Source: Bacteroidaceae bacterium (lineage in GTDB: Bacteria; Bacteroidota; Bacteroidia; Bacteroidales; Bacteroidaceae). Taken from it: a DNA stretch of 64,000 bases. The notes below the pieces were generated by a model that made no database searches, had not been told where the DNA came from, and was given only the letters and a program-made list of their open reading frames with translations. Below are positions 1 through 8,273 of the stretch, piece by piece. The DNA is taken from NCBI GenBank assembly GCA_017451695.1, contig JAFTNW010000037.1:1-64000 (forward strand), in the 5' to 3' direction. A program made the position numbers and the translations under genes. Each line of letters starts with the position of its first letter. Positions within the stretch are counted from its first letter, which is position 1.

Positions 1-26
1 ATAACTCGTTCGTCGCTTGCTTGTCG

Positions 27-119
27 TTAAAGCCTTGTCGTCGCAGTTTAGGGGGCTGCGTAATCGTTCGCTGCGCTCACTAAGCCTCGCCCTCTTTCCT
101 AAACAGCGACGGTCTTTAA
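27..119. repeat. imperfect long inverted repeat
   Basis: The left arm (27-52) and right arm (98-119) are imperfect reverse complements: both end in TTAAAG/CTTTAA outside and TTTAGG/CCTAAA inside, with GTCGC-type cores. The loop contains a GC-rich segment with several CGCTGCG-like words. It could be a transcribed hairpin, a degraded small mobile unit or part of a larger element to the left of the window. Function unknown. Confidence 0.4.
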
Positions 120-188
120 CTGTCTCTCTTATGGTGCCGGTTGGTTTTTAGAATTACTTTTGCTTGTGAGAACTGCGCACCGTGGTAC

Positions 189-271
189 TTTTGTGTCATA
201 CTGAACGAATGTGAAGTATCTCAAATTATTCCCGAGATTCTTCCTCCCTATGGTCGTCAGAATGACAAAAA
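189..271. repeat. MITE-like interspersed inverted repeat
   Basis: The arms begin TTTTGTGTCATACTGA and, read from the other side, TTTTTGTCATTCTGAC, and both run to an inner GTATCTC or GAATCTC. From memory, 'GTCATTCTGA ... GAATCTC' units of this kind are scattered in intergenic regions of Bacteroidales genomes. Here the arms have diverged and are separated by about 11 bases. No transposase is nearby. Confidence 0.5.
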
Positions 272-382
272 CAAGCTTTTGTCTTTCTGCCTAAAACACC
301 ACCGCTTTGTCATGCGGAATCCTCACGCCCGGCAGCAGCCAAATACTTCGTGAGGGCATTTTGCAAAGATTGTGGAGGCCGA

Positions 383-414
383 TTTGTAGCGGTGGGGGAA
401 AAGTGTTATCTTCG
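383..414 (+). promoter_or_regulatory. Bacteroidetes-type promoter for 445 gene
   Basis: TTTG at 383-386, a 20-bp spacer, then TATCTTCG at 407-414, close to the Bacteroidetes consensus TTTG-N19/20-TAnnTTTG. The predicted start of transcription is only about 25 bases before the ATG at 445. Confidence 0.6.
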
Positions 415-444
415 CGCTATATTTCCAAAAAACAGCTGCGAAAA

Positions 445-1944
445 ATGAGACTTTTTACCACAATGTTGCTTGCCGTGCTGCTGCTGTCTTGCTCCACGGG
501 CAAGCATTCCGTTAAAACAAAAGAGAATATTCCTCCCAAACGCGAATTTCGCGGTGCATGGATACAGGCTGTGAACGGGCAGTTCATGGGCATGAATGAG
601 GCCGATATGAAAAGTTACCTCACCACGATGCTCGATAATCTGCAAAAGATAAACGTAAACGCCATAATATTTCAGGTGCGCGTGGAGGGCGATGCTCTCT
701 ATCCATCGCCTTACGAGCCGTGGAGCCGATACCTGCTGGGGCAGCAGGGTAAAAATCCGGGCTGGGACCCGCTGGCCTTTATGGTGGCCGAGGCGCACAA
801 ACGTAATATGGAGCTACACGCATGGATAAACCCCTATCGTGCGCGCACCAAGGGTACAAAGGTTGTTGCCGATAATCATCAAAGCAGGGTACAACCGTCA
901 AATTTCATAGAATATGAGGGGCAGTTATACTTCAACCCCTCGTTGCAGGCCAACCGCGACCATATTTGCAAGGTTATAACCGATATTGTTACCCGCTACG
1001 ATGTGGATGGCCTGCATATAGATGATTACTTCTACCCCTATCCCGTAAACGGCAAGCCTTTTAACGATGATAAGTGGTTCCGTGCAAGCGGCTACGAGAA
1101 CAAGGCTCTGTGGCGTAGGAGCAATGTGAACTGCCTCATAGAGCAGATACACAAAACGGTGCGCTCCATAAAACCGTGGGTTAAGTTTGGCGTTTCGCCC
1201 TTTGGCATATACCGTAACGAGGGTAGTTGGGAGTGGGGCAGCCGCACCAAGGGCTTGCAAAGCTACGACGACCTTAATGCCGATGTGCTCTATTGGATTG
1301 ACGAAGGGTGGGTGGATTATTGTATCCCACAAATTTATTGGGAGATAGGGCACAAGGCTGCCGATTATGAGGCGCTTGTGGAGTGGTGGGCAAAATATGC
1401 CGCAGCACGCCCGTTGTATATTGGCCAGGATGTGAACCGCACCGTTAAGGCGAAGGATACAAATAACCCTGCGCGCCACCAACTTGTGCAGAAGATGGAT
1501 ATGCAACGTGCATACACCTCAATCAAGGGCTCTTGTTTGTGGGATGCCGCATCTGTCGCCAACAACGTGGGTGGTTACCGCGATATCCTTGCGCAGAACT
1601 ATCACCGCTATCCCGCACTGATGCCTGCAAGCCCGTTTATTGACGACGATGCTCCCAAAAAAGTGAAAGGGGTGCGCCTCATTGATGATGCAGGCGGGAA
1701 GGTGCTTGTGTGGCTCCCCCGCGAGTGCGATGATGCCATGAATGCACCTGCAAAATATGTTGTCTATCGCTTTGCGAAAGGGGAAAAGAAATCGCTCTCT
1801 TCGGTTGCCAATATTGTGGCGATAACGGATAAAACATATTATAAGATTCCCGCAACAGAAAAGGGCAAGATTACCTATGTGGTAACCGTGCTCGACCGTG
1901 TGCAGAACGAATCCAAAGGTGTTAAGTGCAAAGTAAAATTGTAA
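445..1944 (+). CDS. GHL10-type (DUF187) glycosidase lipoprotein
   Basis: A secreted family-10-like glycosyl hydrolase. The open frame extends upstream, but the ATG at 445 is chosen because it is followed at once by a lipoprotein signal peptide (residues 1-16, lipobox LLLSC) and sits just behind a promoter. The mature protein shows the family blocks REFRGAWIQ, AWINPYRAR, the likely catalytic region DGLHIDDYFYPYP, SPFGIYRN and DYCIPQIYWE. A C-terminal stretch (about 400-499) looks like a fibronectin/Ig-type beta domain. From family knowledge such proteins are surface or periplasmic and act on polysaccharide or envelope glycans; the substrate here cannot be told. It lies six bases from the following GNAT gene. 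Confidence 0.85.
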   Translation: MRLFTTMLLAVLLLSCSTGKHSVKTKENIPPKREFRGAWIQAVNGQFMGMNEADMKSYLTTMLDNLQKINVNAIIFQVRVEGDALYPSPYEPWSRYLLGQQGKNPGWDPLAFMVAEAHKRNMELHAWINPYRARTKGTKVVADNHQSRVQPSNFIEYEGQLYFNPSLQANRDHICKVITDIVTRYDVDGLHIDDYFYPYPVNGKPFNDDKWFRASGYENKALWRRSNVNCLIEQIHKTVRSIKPWVKFGVSPFGIYRNEGSWEWGSRTKGLQSYDDLNADVLYWIDEGWVDYCIPQIYWEIGHKAADYEALVEWWAKYAAARPLYIGQDVNRTVKAKDTNNPARHQLVQKMDMQRAYTSIKGSCLWDAASVANNVGGYRDILAQNYHRYPALMPASPFIDDDAPKKVKGVRLIDDAGGKVLVWLPRECDDAMNAPAKYVVYRFAKGEKKSLSSVANIVAITDKTYYKIPATEKGKITYVVTVLDRVQNESKGVKCKVKL

Positions 1945-1950
1945 AATCCC

Positions 1951-2397
1951 ATGCAAGAAGAGATATTTGAACTCACAACTGCGTGCGAAGAGTATGTGGA
2001 GCCCATAAATCGTTTGCTTGCACAGCTCTCATCTTCGCCCGTTGTTTTTACTCGAAAAGAGTTGCAGGCTATTGTCGATGCCCCTACCACGCATCTGTTT
2101 CTTTTGCGGGTGGATGGTGCCATTGTGGGGATGATTACCTTGGGCTGCTATCTTGCTCCCACAGGGTGCAAATATTGGATTGAGGATGTGGTGGTGGATG
2201 CGGCAATGCGTGGCAGAGCTTATGGCCGCCGCCTTGTGGAATTTGTTGTGGATTTTGCATCAGAAAAAGGCGATGGCGTGCTCATGCTCACCTCCAAGCC
2301 GGCCCGTGTGGCGGCAAATGCGCTTTACCGCACAGTGGGCTTCCAACCAAAAGAGACAAATGTGTATCGCATGACTTTGTCGCGCGAGGATGAATGA
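1951..2397 (+). CDS. GNAT family N-acetyltransferase
   Basis: A 148-residue protein with the GNAT fold signature: the beta4-alpha3 acetyl-CoA loop reads RGRAYGRRL (a variant of R/QxxGxG/A), preceded by IEDVVVD and followed by ANALYRTVGFQ, the usual C-terminal motif. It should transfer an acetyl group from acetyl-CoA to an amine; the acceptor is unknown. It begins six bases after the lipoprotein glycosidase gene and is probably co-transcribed. The next cassette has its own promoter, so this gene is likely the last of its unit. It is cytoplasmic, with no signal peptide. Confidence 0.85.
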   Translation: MQEEIFELTTACEEYVEPINRLLAQLSSSPVVFTRKELQAIVDAPTTHLFLLRVDGAIVGMITLGCYLAPTGCKYWIEDVVVDAAMRGRAYGRRLVEFVVDFASEKGDGVLMLTSKPARVAANALYRTVGFQPKETNVYRMTLSREDE

Positions 2398-2432
2398 TGC
2401 ACAGTATGGTGTTGTAAATATTTCATTATGTA

Positions 2433-2464
2433 ATTGTTTATGTCCTTTTTATAAACTATATTTG
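2433..2464 (+). promoter_or_regulatory. promoter of the surface-sugar cassette
   Basis: ATTG at 2433-2436, a 20-bp spacer and an exact TATATTTG (-7 element) at 2457-2464. It leaves an untranslated leader of roughly 90 bases before the ATG at 2560 and probably drives the whole 2560-8230 run, in which gaps are 16 bases or less. Confidence 0.6.
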
Positions 2465-2559
2465 CAATATGAAATATTGTGCAGGTGCACTTTGTTTTAT
2501 CTCTTTTCTTGAACAAGTGAAGGAGGTTGTTATTAACAATTACACATACCGAGTATTCT

Positions 2560-3345
2560 ATGGAACGGGTAAGATTTATAAATTTCCCCAAAATATTGGA
2601 CGAAAGGGGGAATCTCTCGGTTGTTGAGAATGGTGCGGCGTTGCCATTTGAGATAGCCGGTTGCGCTTGGCTGTATGACCTGCGCGACGGGGAAAAATGG
2701 CAAAACAAACACTTGGGAGGCAAGGATGAACTTATAATAGCTCTCTCGGGTGGCTTTGAAATAACGGTAAATGATGGAACCGACAGCAAAAGTTTTTATC
2801 TTAACCGTCCGTACCGTGCCCTGTATGTACCCAAAGGGTTGCAGTGGCAGATGGGTAATTTTACCACAAATTCAGTTGTCTTTGTCTTATCGGCCGAAAC
2901 GAGTGTGAATGGCGGTGAGACTGCTGCCGACGGCTCGTTTGGCAATAAGCTGGTGCCGTTGAACGAGGCTCCCTGTTTGCAGGGGCATATAACGGTTGTT
3001 GAGAATGGCAAGGGTTCCCCGTTTGATGTAAAAAGGGTATATTATCTTTATGATGTCCCCGCCGGTGAGAGCCGCGGTGCTCATGCACACAAGGCGTTGA
3101 AGCAGCTTGTGATAGCTGTGAGCGGGAGTTTTAATATCACCCTTGACGATGGAAAGGAAAAGCATCTCTATACGTTGAACCGCCCGGGTGAGGCTTTGGA
3201 GGTGGGGCCCGGAATGTGGCGCACTCTCGATGGTTTCTCTTCGGGTGCAATATGCCTGGTGCTGGCATCGGAGGTTTACACTGCCGAGGATTACATACGC
3301 GATTATGACGAATTTTTAGAGTATAAAAAACAAAAACAGATATAA
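2560..3345 (+). CDS. tandem QdtA/FdtA-like sugar 3,4-ketoisomerase
   Basis: Two copies of the WxcM/QdtA cupin fold in one 261-residue chain (about 1-115 and 130-261). The family isomerises dTDP-4-keto-6-deoxyglucose to the 3-keto sugar, the step before 3-amination. The second copy keeps the active-site block RGAHAHK (R172, H175, H177). In the first copy the aligned positions are W47, K50 and L52, so the HxH pair is lost and this half is probably structural or binding only. The ATG at 2560 is preferred to the TTG at 2527 because the TTG abuts an AGGAGG with no spacing and the first cupin block begins at 2560. The DegT aminotransferase downstream is the expected next enzyme. Confidence 0.82.
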   Translation: MERVRFINFPKILDERGNLSVVENGAALPFEIAGCAWLYDLRDGEKWQNKHLGGKDELIIALSGGFEITVNDGTDSKSFYLNRPYRALYVPKGLQWQMGNFTTNSVVFVLSAETSVNGGETAADGSFGNKLVPLNEAPCLQGHITVVENGKGSPFDVKRVYYLYDVPAGESRGAHAHKALKQLVIAVSGSFNITLDDGKEKHLYTLNRPGEALEVGPGMWRTLDGFSSGAICLVLASEVYTAEDYIRDYDEFLEYKKQKQI

Positions 3346-3348
3346 ACT

Positions 3349-3573
3349 ATGGAACAGAAGGTTTTGGAGATTATAAACAATATTCGTGCAACAAAGGATT
3401 TGGCTCCTGTGGCTTCACTTGGCAACGAGGACCGCTTGCGCGATGACCTTGGCCTGACCTCATTTGACTTGGCCGAACTCACTGTTAATATCGAGGCCGA
3501 ATTTGATATAGATATTTTTGAGGACGGCTTGGTAAATACAGTTGGTGAAATATACGAGAAATTGCAGAAATAA
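3349..3573 (+). CDS. acyl carrier protein
   Basis: A 74-residue acidic four-helix carrier. The phosphopantetheine site is GLTSFDLAEL with S38 as the attachment serine, a variant of the usual DSL motif. It starts three bases after the ketoisomerase and its stop overlaps the start of the AMP-forming ligase. It is unlikely to be the housekeeping fatty-acid ACP, because its neighbours are sugar-nucleotide genes and a dedicated ligase. A role in delivering an acyl group to the amino-sugar acyltransferase encoded three genes on is inferred, not shown. Confidence 0.88.
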   Translation: MEQKVLEIINNIRATKDLAPVASLGNEDRLRDDLGLTSFDLAELTVNIEAEFDIDIFEDGLVNTVGEIYEKLQK

Positions 3574-4790
3574 TGGCTGTTTTTCTTTATAATGGCAACA
3601 GGGAGTATTCCTATGAAATGTTGGTTGATAATATTAACCTTCATAGGGAGTATTATCCTTTGTATAAAACCGACGACCTGTTTGCCTATTTCGAGAATCT
3701 TGTAAAGGCTATTGCTGCAAACAGGCCTTTGACACTGCTCGATTCCGATTTGAGTCTCTCTGAAATCGAGGGCCTTGACGATGGTGCGGTAAACATCCCG
3801 GAGCAATTGCCCGATGCTGCCTTTGCCGATATCGATGCGGTGATTGAGGCTGTAAAGAATTCGTCGTCGGAGATAACCATATTTACATCGGGTACCACAG
3901 GGCAGCCCAAAAAGGTTATCCACTCCATTTCTACCCTCACCCGTGCCGTGAGAATAAGCGAGAAGCATAACAGCGATATTTGGGCGTATGCATATAATCC
4001 TACCCACATGGCGGGCTTGCAGGTGTTTTTTCAGGCGTTTGAAAACAAGAATACTTTGGTGAATGTGTTTAATATGCAGCGCAACGATGTTTATAAGGCT
4101 GTTGCGGCGTATGACATAACGCATATATCGGCTACGCCCACATTTTACAGGCTGTTGCTGCCATTTGAACAGCCGTGTCCCACGGTGAAACGTGTTACAT
4201 TGGGTGGCGAAAAGTCGGGCTCGCAGTTGTACGATAGTATTCGCTTGATATTCCCCAATGCCAAAATAAACAATGTGTATGCATCGACCGAGGCAGGTTC
4301 GTTGTTTGCTGCAAAGGGCGACTGCTTTCAGTTGCCTGCGGCCTTGCGCGATAAATTCCGCGTGGTGGATGAGGAATTGCTTATACACTGCTCACTGCTT
4401 GGAAGGTCCGAAAGTTTTAAGCTCGATGGGGAGTATTACCACTCGGGCGACCTCATTGAATGGGTTGATGAGGCCGAGGGCTGTTTCAGGTTCAAGAGCC
4501 GCAAGAACGAACTCATAAATGTGGGGGGCTATAAGGTGAATCCTTCGGAGGTGGAGGAGGCTATCGATGCTCTCGAGGGGGTGCGTCAGTCGCTTGTCTA
4601 TGGCAAGCCCAACTCGGTGCTTGGCAATATTGTGGTTGCCGAGGTGTTGCGCGAAGAGGGCTCGGAATTAACTGATGTGGATATACGCAAGTCGTTGCGC
4701 GACAAGTTGCAGGATTTTAAGATTCCTCGTAAGATTAAATTTGTAGAAGAATTTACCCTGACACGTACAGGAAAAATAAAACGATTATGA
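3573..4790 (+). CDS. AMP-forming acyl-ACP ligase (ANL superfamily)
   Basis: A compact 405-residue adenylating enzyme. Visible motifs are the P-loop-like TIFTSGTTGQPKK (about 101-113), VYASTEAG, YHSGDLIEW, the hinge region KNELINVGGYKVNP and the C-terminal LTRTGKIKRL carrying the catalytic lysine. It is shorter than typical acyl-CoA synthetases (500 or more residues). It probably activates a carboxylic acid and loads it on the carrier protein encoded directly upstream, since the two genes overlap by one base. The next gene overlaps by four bases (ATGA), so translation is coupled. The acid is not predictable from sequence by eye. Confidence 0.8.
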   Translation: MAVFLYNGNREYSYEMLVDNINLHREYYPLYKTDDLFAYFENLVKAIAANRPLTLLDSDLSLSEIEGLDDGAVNIPEQLPDAAFADIDAVIEAVKNSSSEITIFTSGTTGQPKKVIHSISTLTRAVRISEKHNSDIWAYAYNPTHMAGLQVFFQAFENKNTLVNVFNMQRNDVYKAVAAYDITHISATPTFYRLLLPFEQPCPTVKRVTLGGEKSGSQLYDSIRLIFPNAKINNVYASTEAGSLFAAKGDCFQLPAALRDKFRVVDEELLIHCSLLGRSESFKLDGEYYHSGDLIEWVDEAEGCFRFKSRKNELINVGGYKVNPSEVEEAIDALEGVRQSLVYGKPNSVLGNIVVAEVLREEGSELTDVDIRKSLRDKLQDFKIPRKIKFVEEFTLTRTGKIKRL

Positions 4791-5509
4791 ATATATTGGT
4801 TACAGGCTGCTCGCGCGGCGTAGGTTTGAAAATATGTGAAGTGCTTCTTGCACAGGGGCACACTGTTTATGGTGTGGCGCGCTCATATACCGATGAATTC
4901 AAGGGACTCGAAGCAGCCTATCCAGGCAGGCTTTTCTTCAAAAGCATAGACCTTGCATCGTCGGGAAATGTGCGCGAAACCGTTTTCAAAGAGTTTATAA
5001 CAAACAAAGTACAGCTCGACGGCTTTGTGAACAATGCCGCTATGGCCTACGACGATATAATAACAAACCTCAATGTAGAACGTCTTGAGGAGATGTTTGC
5101 CGTAAATGTGTTTACTCCCATGATGCTTACAAAATATGCCATCAGGCATATGCTGTTGCACAAAAACAAGGGCAGTATAGTGCATATTTCTTCCATAAGC
5201 GCACACACCGGCTATAAAGGGCTTGCCATGTATGCCTCTTCAAAGGGTGCGTTAGAGGCCTTCTCCAAAAATACGGCCCGCGAGTGGGGTGCTTTGGGTA
5301 TTCGCAGCAATGTGGTTGTTCCCGGATTTATGGAGACTGCTATGAGTGCCACATTGACCGATGACCAGAAAGACCGCATATACAAACGTACTTCGCTTAA
5401 AGCGGCAACGAGTGTGGAGTCGGTAGCCGAAACCGTGGCTTTTCTCTTGTCGGAAAAGGCGGTGTCAATTACCGGGCAGAACATAAATGTTGATAACGGA
5501 ACAATCTGA
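4787..5509 (+). CDS. SDR oxidoreductase, FabG-like
   Basis: A 240-residue short-chain dehydrogenase with the N-terminal nucleotide motif TGCSRGVG (residues 6-13), NNAA at 82-85, and the catalytic set S136 (ISSIS), Y149 and K153 (YASSK). It resembles 3-oxoacyl-ACP reductases. Given the adjacent carrier protein and ligase it may reduce a carrier-bound beta-keto acyl chain, for example giving a 3-hydroxyacyl group, or alternatively a keto-sugar; the context slightly favours the former. It overlaps the ligase by four bases and is followed after six bases by the acyltransferase. Confidence 0.85.
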   Translation: MNILVTGCSRGVGLKICEVLLAQGHTVYGVARSYTDEFKGLEAAYPGRLFFKSIDLASSGNVRETVFKEFITNKVQLDGFVNNAAMAYDDIITNLNVERLEEMFAVNVFTPMMLTKYAIRHMLLHKNKGSIVHISSISAHTGYKGLAMYASSKGALEAFSKNTAREWGALGIRSNVVVPGFMETAMSATLTDDQKDRIYKRTSLKAATSVESVAETVAFLLSEKAVSITGQNINVDNGTI

Positions 5510-5515
5510 TATACA

Positions 5516-6301
5516 ATGAAATTTACCGGCAGAAACATACAGATAGGCAAGAATGTGAAGATAGGCGAGGGTGTGAAGATTGGCGACGACACAATCATCT
5601 ACGACAATGTGGAGATTGGCGCCAACACCATAATCTGTAATAACTGTGTTCTGGGTGAGCCCTTGAACGATTATTATCACAACGATGCCTACGAGAATCC
5701 TCCTTTGAAGATAGGCGAGGGCTCGCTCATAAGGAGCCATACAATATTTTATGCAGGCAGTGTTTTTGGAGATAATCTGCAAACCGGTCATCGCGCAACG
5801 GTGCGCGAGAATACCGTTGCTGGCAAGAACTGCTCCATTGGCTCGTATGTGGATATTCAGGGCTTTTGCGAGATAGGCGATTATGTGAGAATGCATAGCT
5901 ATGTGAATATAGGGCAGGGTGCGAAGATTGGGAGTTTTGTTTTCATATCGCCGTTTACGGTTTTGACAAACGACCCTACACCTCCTTCAAATACTATTGC
6001 CGGCGTAACCATCGGCGACTATTCGCAGATTACAACATCGTGTGTGCTGCTGCCCGGCTGTGTCATAGGCCGTAACTGCATGGTGGCAGCGCACTCCACA
6101 GCAGGTGGCACTTTTGAGGATTATTCGTTTATAGGTGGCAGCCCTGCCAAGAGGTTGTGCGATATAAGAAAGGCTCCTATCTTTAATGCCAAAACAAGAA
6201 AACGGCACTATCCGTGGCAATATAATTTTGAAAGAAACATGCCATGGGAGAATATAGGATATGCAAAGTGGCTCGAAGAGAACGGCCATTGTGATGAATA
6301 A
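5516..6301 (+). CDS. left-handed beta-helix acyltransferase
   Basis: A 261-residue hexapeptide-repeat protein. Isoleucine-rich hexads run from about residue 5 to 205 (IGKNVKIGEGVKIGDDT, IGANTIICNN, later IGSYVDIQGFCEIGDYVRMHSYVNIGQGAKIGSF), followed by a C-terminal helical segment. Such enzymes transfer acetyl or longer acyl groups to amino sugars, as in the FdtC/QdtC/WbpD group. It is longer than simple sugar N-acetyltransferases (about 200 residues) and lies in an operon with an acyl carrier protein, so an acyl-ACP donor is possible. It is directly followed by the 3-aminotransferase gene. Confidence 0.85.
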   Translation: MKFTGRNIQIGKNVKIGEGVKIGDDTIIYDNVEIGANTIICNNCVLGEPLNDYYHNDAYENPPLKIGEGSLIRSHTIFYAGSVFGDNLQTGHRATVRENTVAGKNCSIGSYVDIQGFCEIGDYVRMHSYVNIGQGAKIGSFVFISPFTVLTNDPTPPSNTIAGVTIGDYSQITTSCVLLPGCVIGRNCMVAAHSTAGGTFEDYSFIGGSPAKRLCDIRKAPIFNAKTRKRHYPWQYNFERNMPWENIGYAKWLEENGHCDE

Positions 6302-6316
6302 TAAAAATAACAGAAT

Positions 6317-7420
6317 ATGATACCTTTTCTTTCTCTAAAGGATGTAACCGCTCTGTACGAGGCGGAGATAAACGAGGCTGTTGCCCGTGTTGTGAAAAGT
6401 GGTTGGTATTTGCAGGGTGCCGAGAATGATGAATTTGAGAAAAATTACTCGCAATTCATTGGCACTAAGCATACCATAGGCTGTGCAAACGGCCTTGATG
6501 CTCTTATATGGATTTTCAGAGCCTATATAGAAATGGGTGTTATGAAACCCGGCGACGAGGTTATTGTGCCGGCCAACACATATATTGCCACTATTCTTGC
6601 AATAACCGAGAATGGGCTGGTTCCCGTGCTGGTTGAGCCCCGCCTCGACACATTGCAAATAGACGACAGCCTGATAGAAGAGGTCATTACTCCACGTACC
6701 CGCGCCATTGCCATTGTTCACCTTTATGGCAGGTTGGCATGGAGCGAGAAGATTGCCGATATATGCAAGCGATATAATCTTAAACTTATAGAGGATAATG
6801 CGCAGGCGCATGGTTGCCAAGCCCCCGATGGCAGAATCACAGGCTCATTGGGCGATGCTGCCGGTCATAGTTTCTATCCGGGAAAGAATCTTGGAGCATT
6901 GGGCGACGGTGGTGCGGTAACAACCAACGACGATGAACTTGCCCATGTGGTGAGAACGCTTGCCAACTATGGTTCGAGCAAGAAGTATGTTTTTGAATAT
7001 ACAGGGCGCAACAGCCGTCTCGACGAGATTCAGGCTGCCGTGCTCAATGTGAAGCTGCGCCACCTTGTTGAGGCTAACGATGTGCGCAAGGCAATAGCTG
7101 CCCGTTATATAAAAGGTATAAACAACAAATATATAAAATTGCCGCAAACCCTGCCCATGGAACAGAATGTGTTTCATCTGTTTCCTGTGCTTTGCGACAG
7201 GCGCGACGAGTTGCAGAACTACCTGCAAGAGAATGGTGTGCAAACAATAATACATTACCCTATACCTCCCCATAAACAGGAGTGTTACAAGGAGTGGAAC
7301 GCTCTGTCGTTGCCTGTAACGGAAAAAATACATGCATGCGAATTGAGCCTGCCCATAGGCCCGGCAATGAGCATGGCCGATGCCGATGAGGTTATAAGGA
7401 TTATAAACGATTTCAAGTAA
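6317..7420 (+). CDS. DegT/DnrJ/EryC1 sugar aminotransferase
   Basis: A PLP-dependent nucleotide-sugar aminotransferase of 367 residues. The PLP lysine is K190 in the block [16 protein letters not shown], the aspartate/glutamine side is [10 protein letters not shown], and the C-terminal dimer loop reads [11 protein letters not shown]. It belongs to the FdtB/QdtB group, which converts the 3-keto product of the ketoisomerase to the 3-amino sugar with glutamate as donor. The full set of ketoisomerase, aminotransferase and acyltransferase is therefore present in one operon. Family assignment is firm; the sugar stereochemistry is not decidable here. Confidence 0.9.
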   Translation: MIPFLSLKDVTALYEAEINEAVARVVKSGWYLQGAENDEFEKNYSQFIGTKHTIGCANGLDALIWIFRAYIEMGVMKPGDEVIVPANTYIATILAITENGLVPVLVEPRLDTLQIDDSLIEEVITPRTRAIAIVHLYGRLAWSEKIADICKRYNLKLIEDNAQAHGCQAPDGRITGSLGDAAGHSFYPGKNLGALGDGGAVTTNDDELAHVVRTLANYGSSKKYVFEYTGRNSRLDEIQAAVLNVKLRHLVEANDVRKAIAARYIKGINNKYIKLPQTLPMEQNVFHLFPVLCDRRDELQNYLQENGVQTIIHYPIPPHKQECYKEWNALSLPVTEKIHACELSLPIGPAMSMADADEVIRIINDFK

Positions 7421-7426
7421 ACTGCC

Positions 7427-8230
7427 ATGAAAAAGATAACTACAAGCGTGGTGCTTGCAACATATAATTGGCCCGAGGCATTGGAGCTGTGTCTGTTGAG
7501 TATAGCAAACCAGACCGTTCTCCCCGAGGAGGTTGTGGTGGGCGATGATGGTTCGCGCGACGATACTCGCCAATTGATAGATAGAATGCGCCCGCAACTG
7601 CCATACAAACTTATTCATGTGTGGCAGGAGGATAAGGGATTCCGTGTTGCAACAATTTGTAACAAGGCCTTTGCTAAATGCACATCCGACTATATTATAC
7701 AGATTGCGCAGGATATTATAATGGAGCCTCATTTTATAGAGGATCATATACGCCATGCCGAGCGTGGGTATTATATAAGCGGTTCGCGTGCAAAGCTTAC
7801 AGAACCGTTCACAAAAAAGATTTTGGCAAGCAAGAATTATAAGTTCTCGCCCTTTACCAATGGTGTGATACGCAAGTTCAATGCAATACGTATCCCGTGG
7901 CTTACAAACTTTTTCTATCAGTAGATGCATAATAAGCTCGACCGTGGTTGCAATATGTCATTCTGGCGTGACGACCTCTATGCTGTCAATGGTTACGATG
8001 GCGATATGGTGGGCTACGGAAGCGAGGATATAGATTTGTCGGCCCGTATAAGAGCACTTGGAGTGAAGAAACGTACCATAAAATTCAGTTGCATAGAGTA
8101 TCATATATATCACCCCGAAGCATCGAGTAAGTCCGATGACAATCTGCGGAAACGTAACCGGGCATTGAGGGAGAGGAACGCCTCGGATGGCATCATAAAG
8201 ATAAAGAACGGTATAGACCAATATTTATAA
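7427..8230 (+). pseudogene. family 2 glycosyltransferase split by in-frame TAG
   Basis: One reading frame encodes a GT2 enzyme with an N-terminal GT-A fold (MKKITTSVVLATYNWPEAL, DDGSRDD) and a galactosyltransferase-like C-terminal block (RGCNMSFWRDDL, GSEDIDLSARI). The frame is interrupted at 7922-7924 by a TAG between FFYQ and MHNKLDRG. Upstream (7427-7924) and downstream (7925-8230) parts are in the same frame and both are needed for the fold, so this is one gene with a nonsense codon, not two. TAG ends other genes in the window (24452, 28247, 30148), which argues against general recoding. A recent mutation, phase-variable loss or a sequence error are all possible. It would add the sugar made by the cassette. 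Confidence 0.75.
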
Positions 8231-8261
8231 TAAAAGCATCCCGAAAGGGATGCTTTTATTA
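8228..8261. terminator. bidirectional hairpin terminator
   Basis: A perfect 15-bp stem (8228-8242 with 8247-8261) closed by GAAA. The A-rich and T-rich flanks would end transcription on both strands, between the glycosyltransferase (plus) and the sigma-like gene (minus). Confidence 0.85.
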
Positions 8262-8273
8262 TAAATATGTGGA

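Larger units (their letters stand above)
1..444. other. gene-free left edge with inverted repeats
   Basis: No convincing coding sequence lies here; the short open frames have no recognisable product. It holds an imperfect inverted repeat (27-52 against 98-119, both built on TTAAAG and TTTAGG), a second imperfect repeat pair at 189-271, a weak seven-base inverted pair (321-327 against 349-355) and a promoter at 383-414 for the next gene. Confidence 0.6.

Noticed and set aside
2527..2562. TTG start of the QdtA-like gene directly behind AGGAGG
   Set aside because: The AGGAGG abuts the TTG with no spacing and this lineage does not rely on Shine-Dalgarno pairing; the first cupin block starts at the ATG at 2560.
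3303..4388. Long open frame on the minus strand across the ACP and ligase genes
   Set aside because: It has no recognisable product and overlaps two genes with clear motifs; it is a mirror of their codon bias.
7925..8230. A separate gene starting at the ATG after the amber codon
   Set aside because: It is in the same frame as 7427-7924 and continues the same GT2 fold, so the split is one interrupted gene; an independent 101-residue enzyme would lack the nucleotide-binding half.
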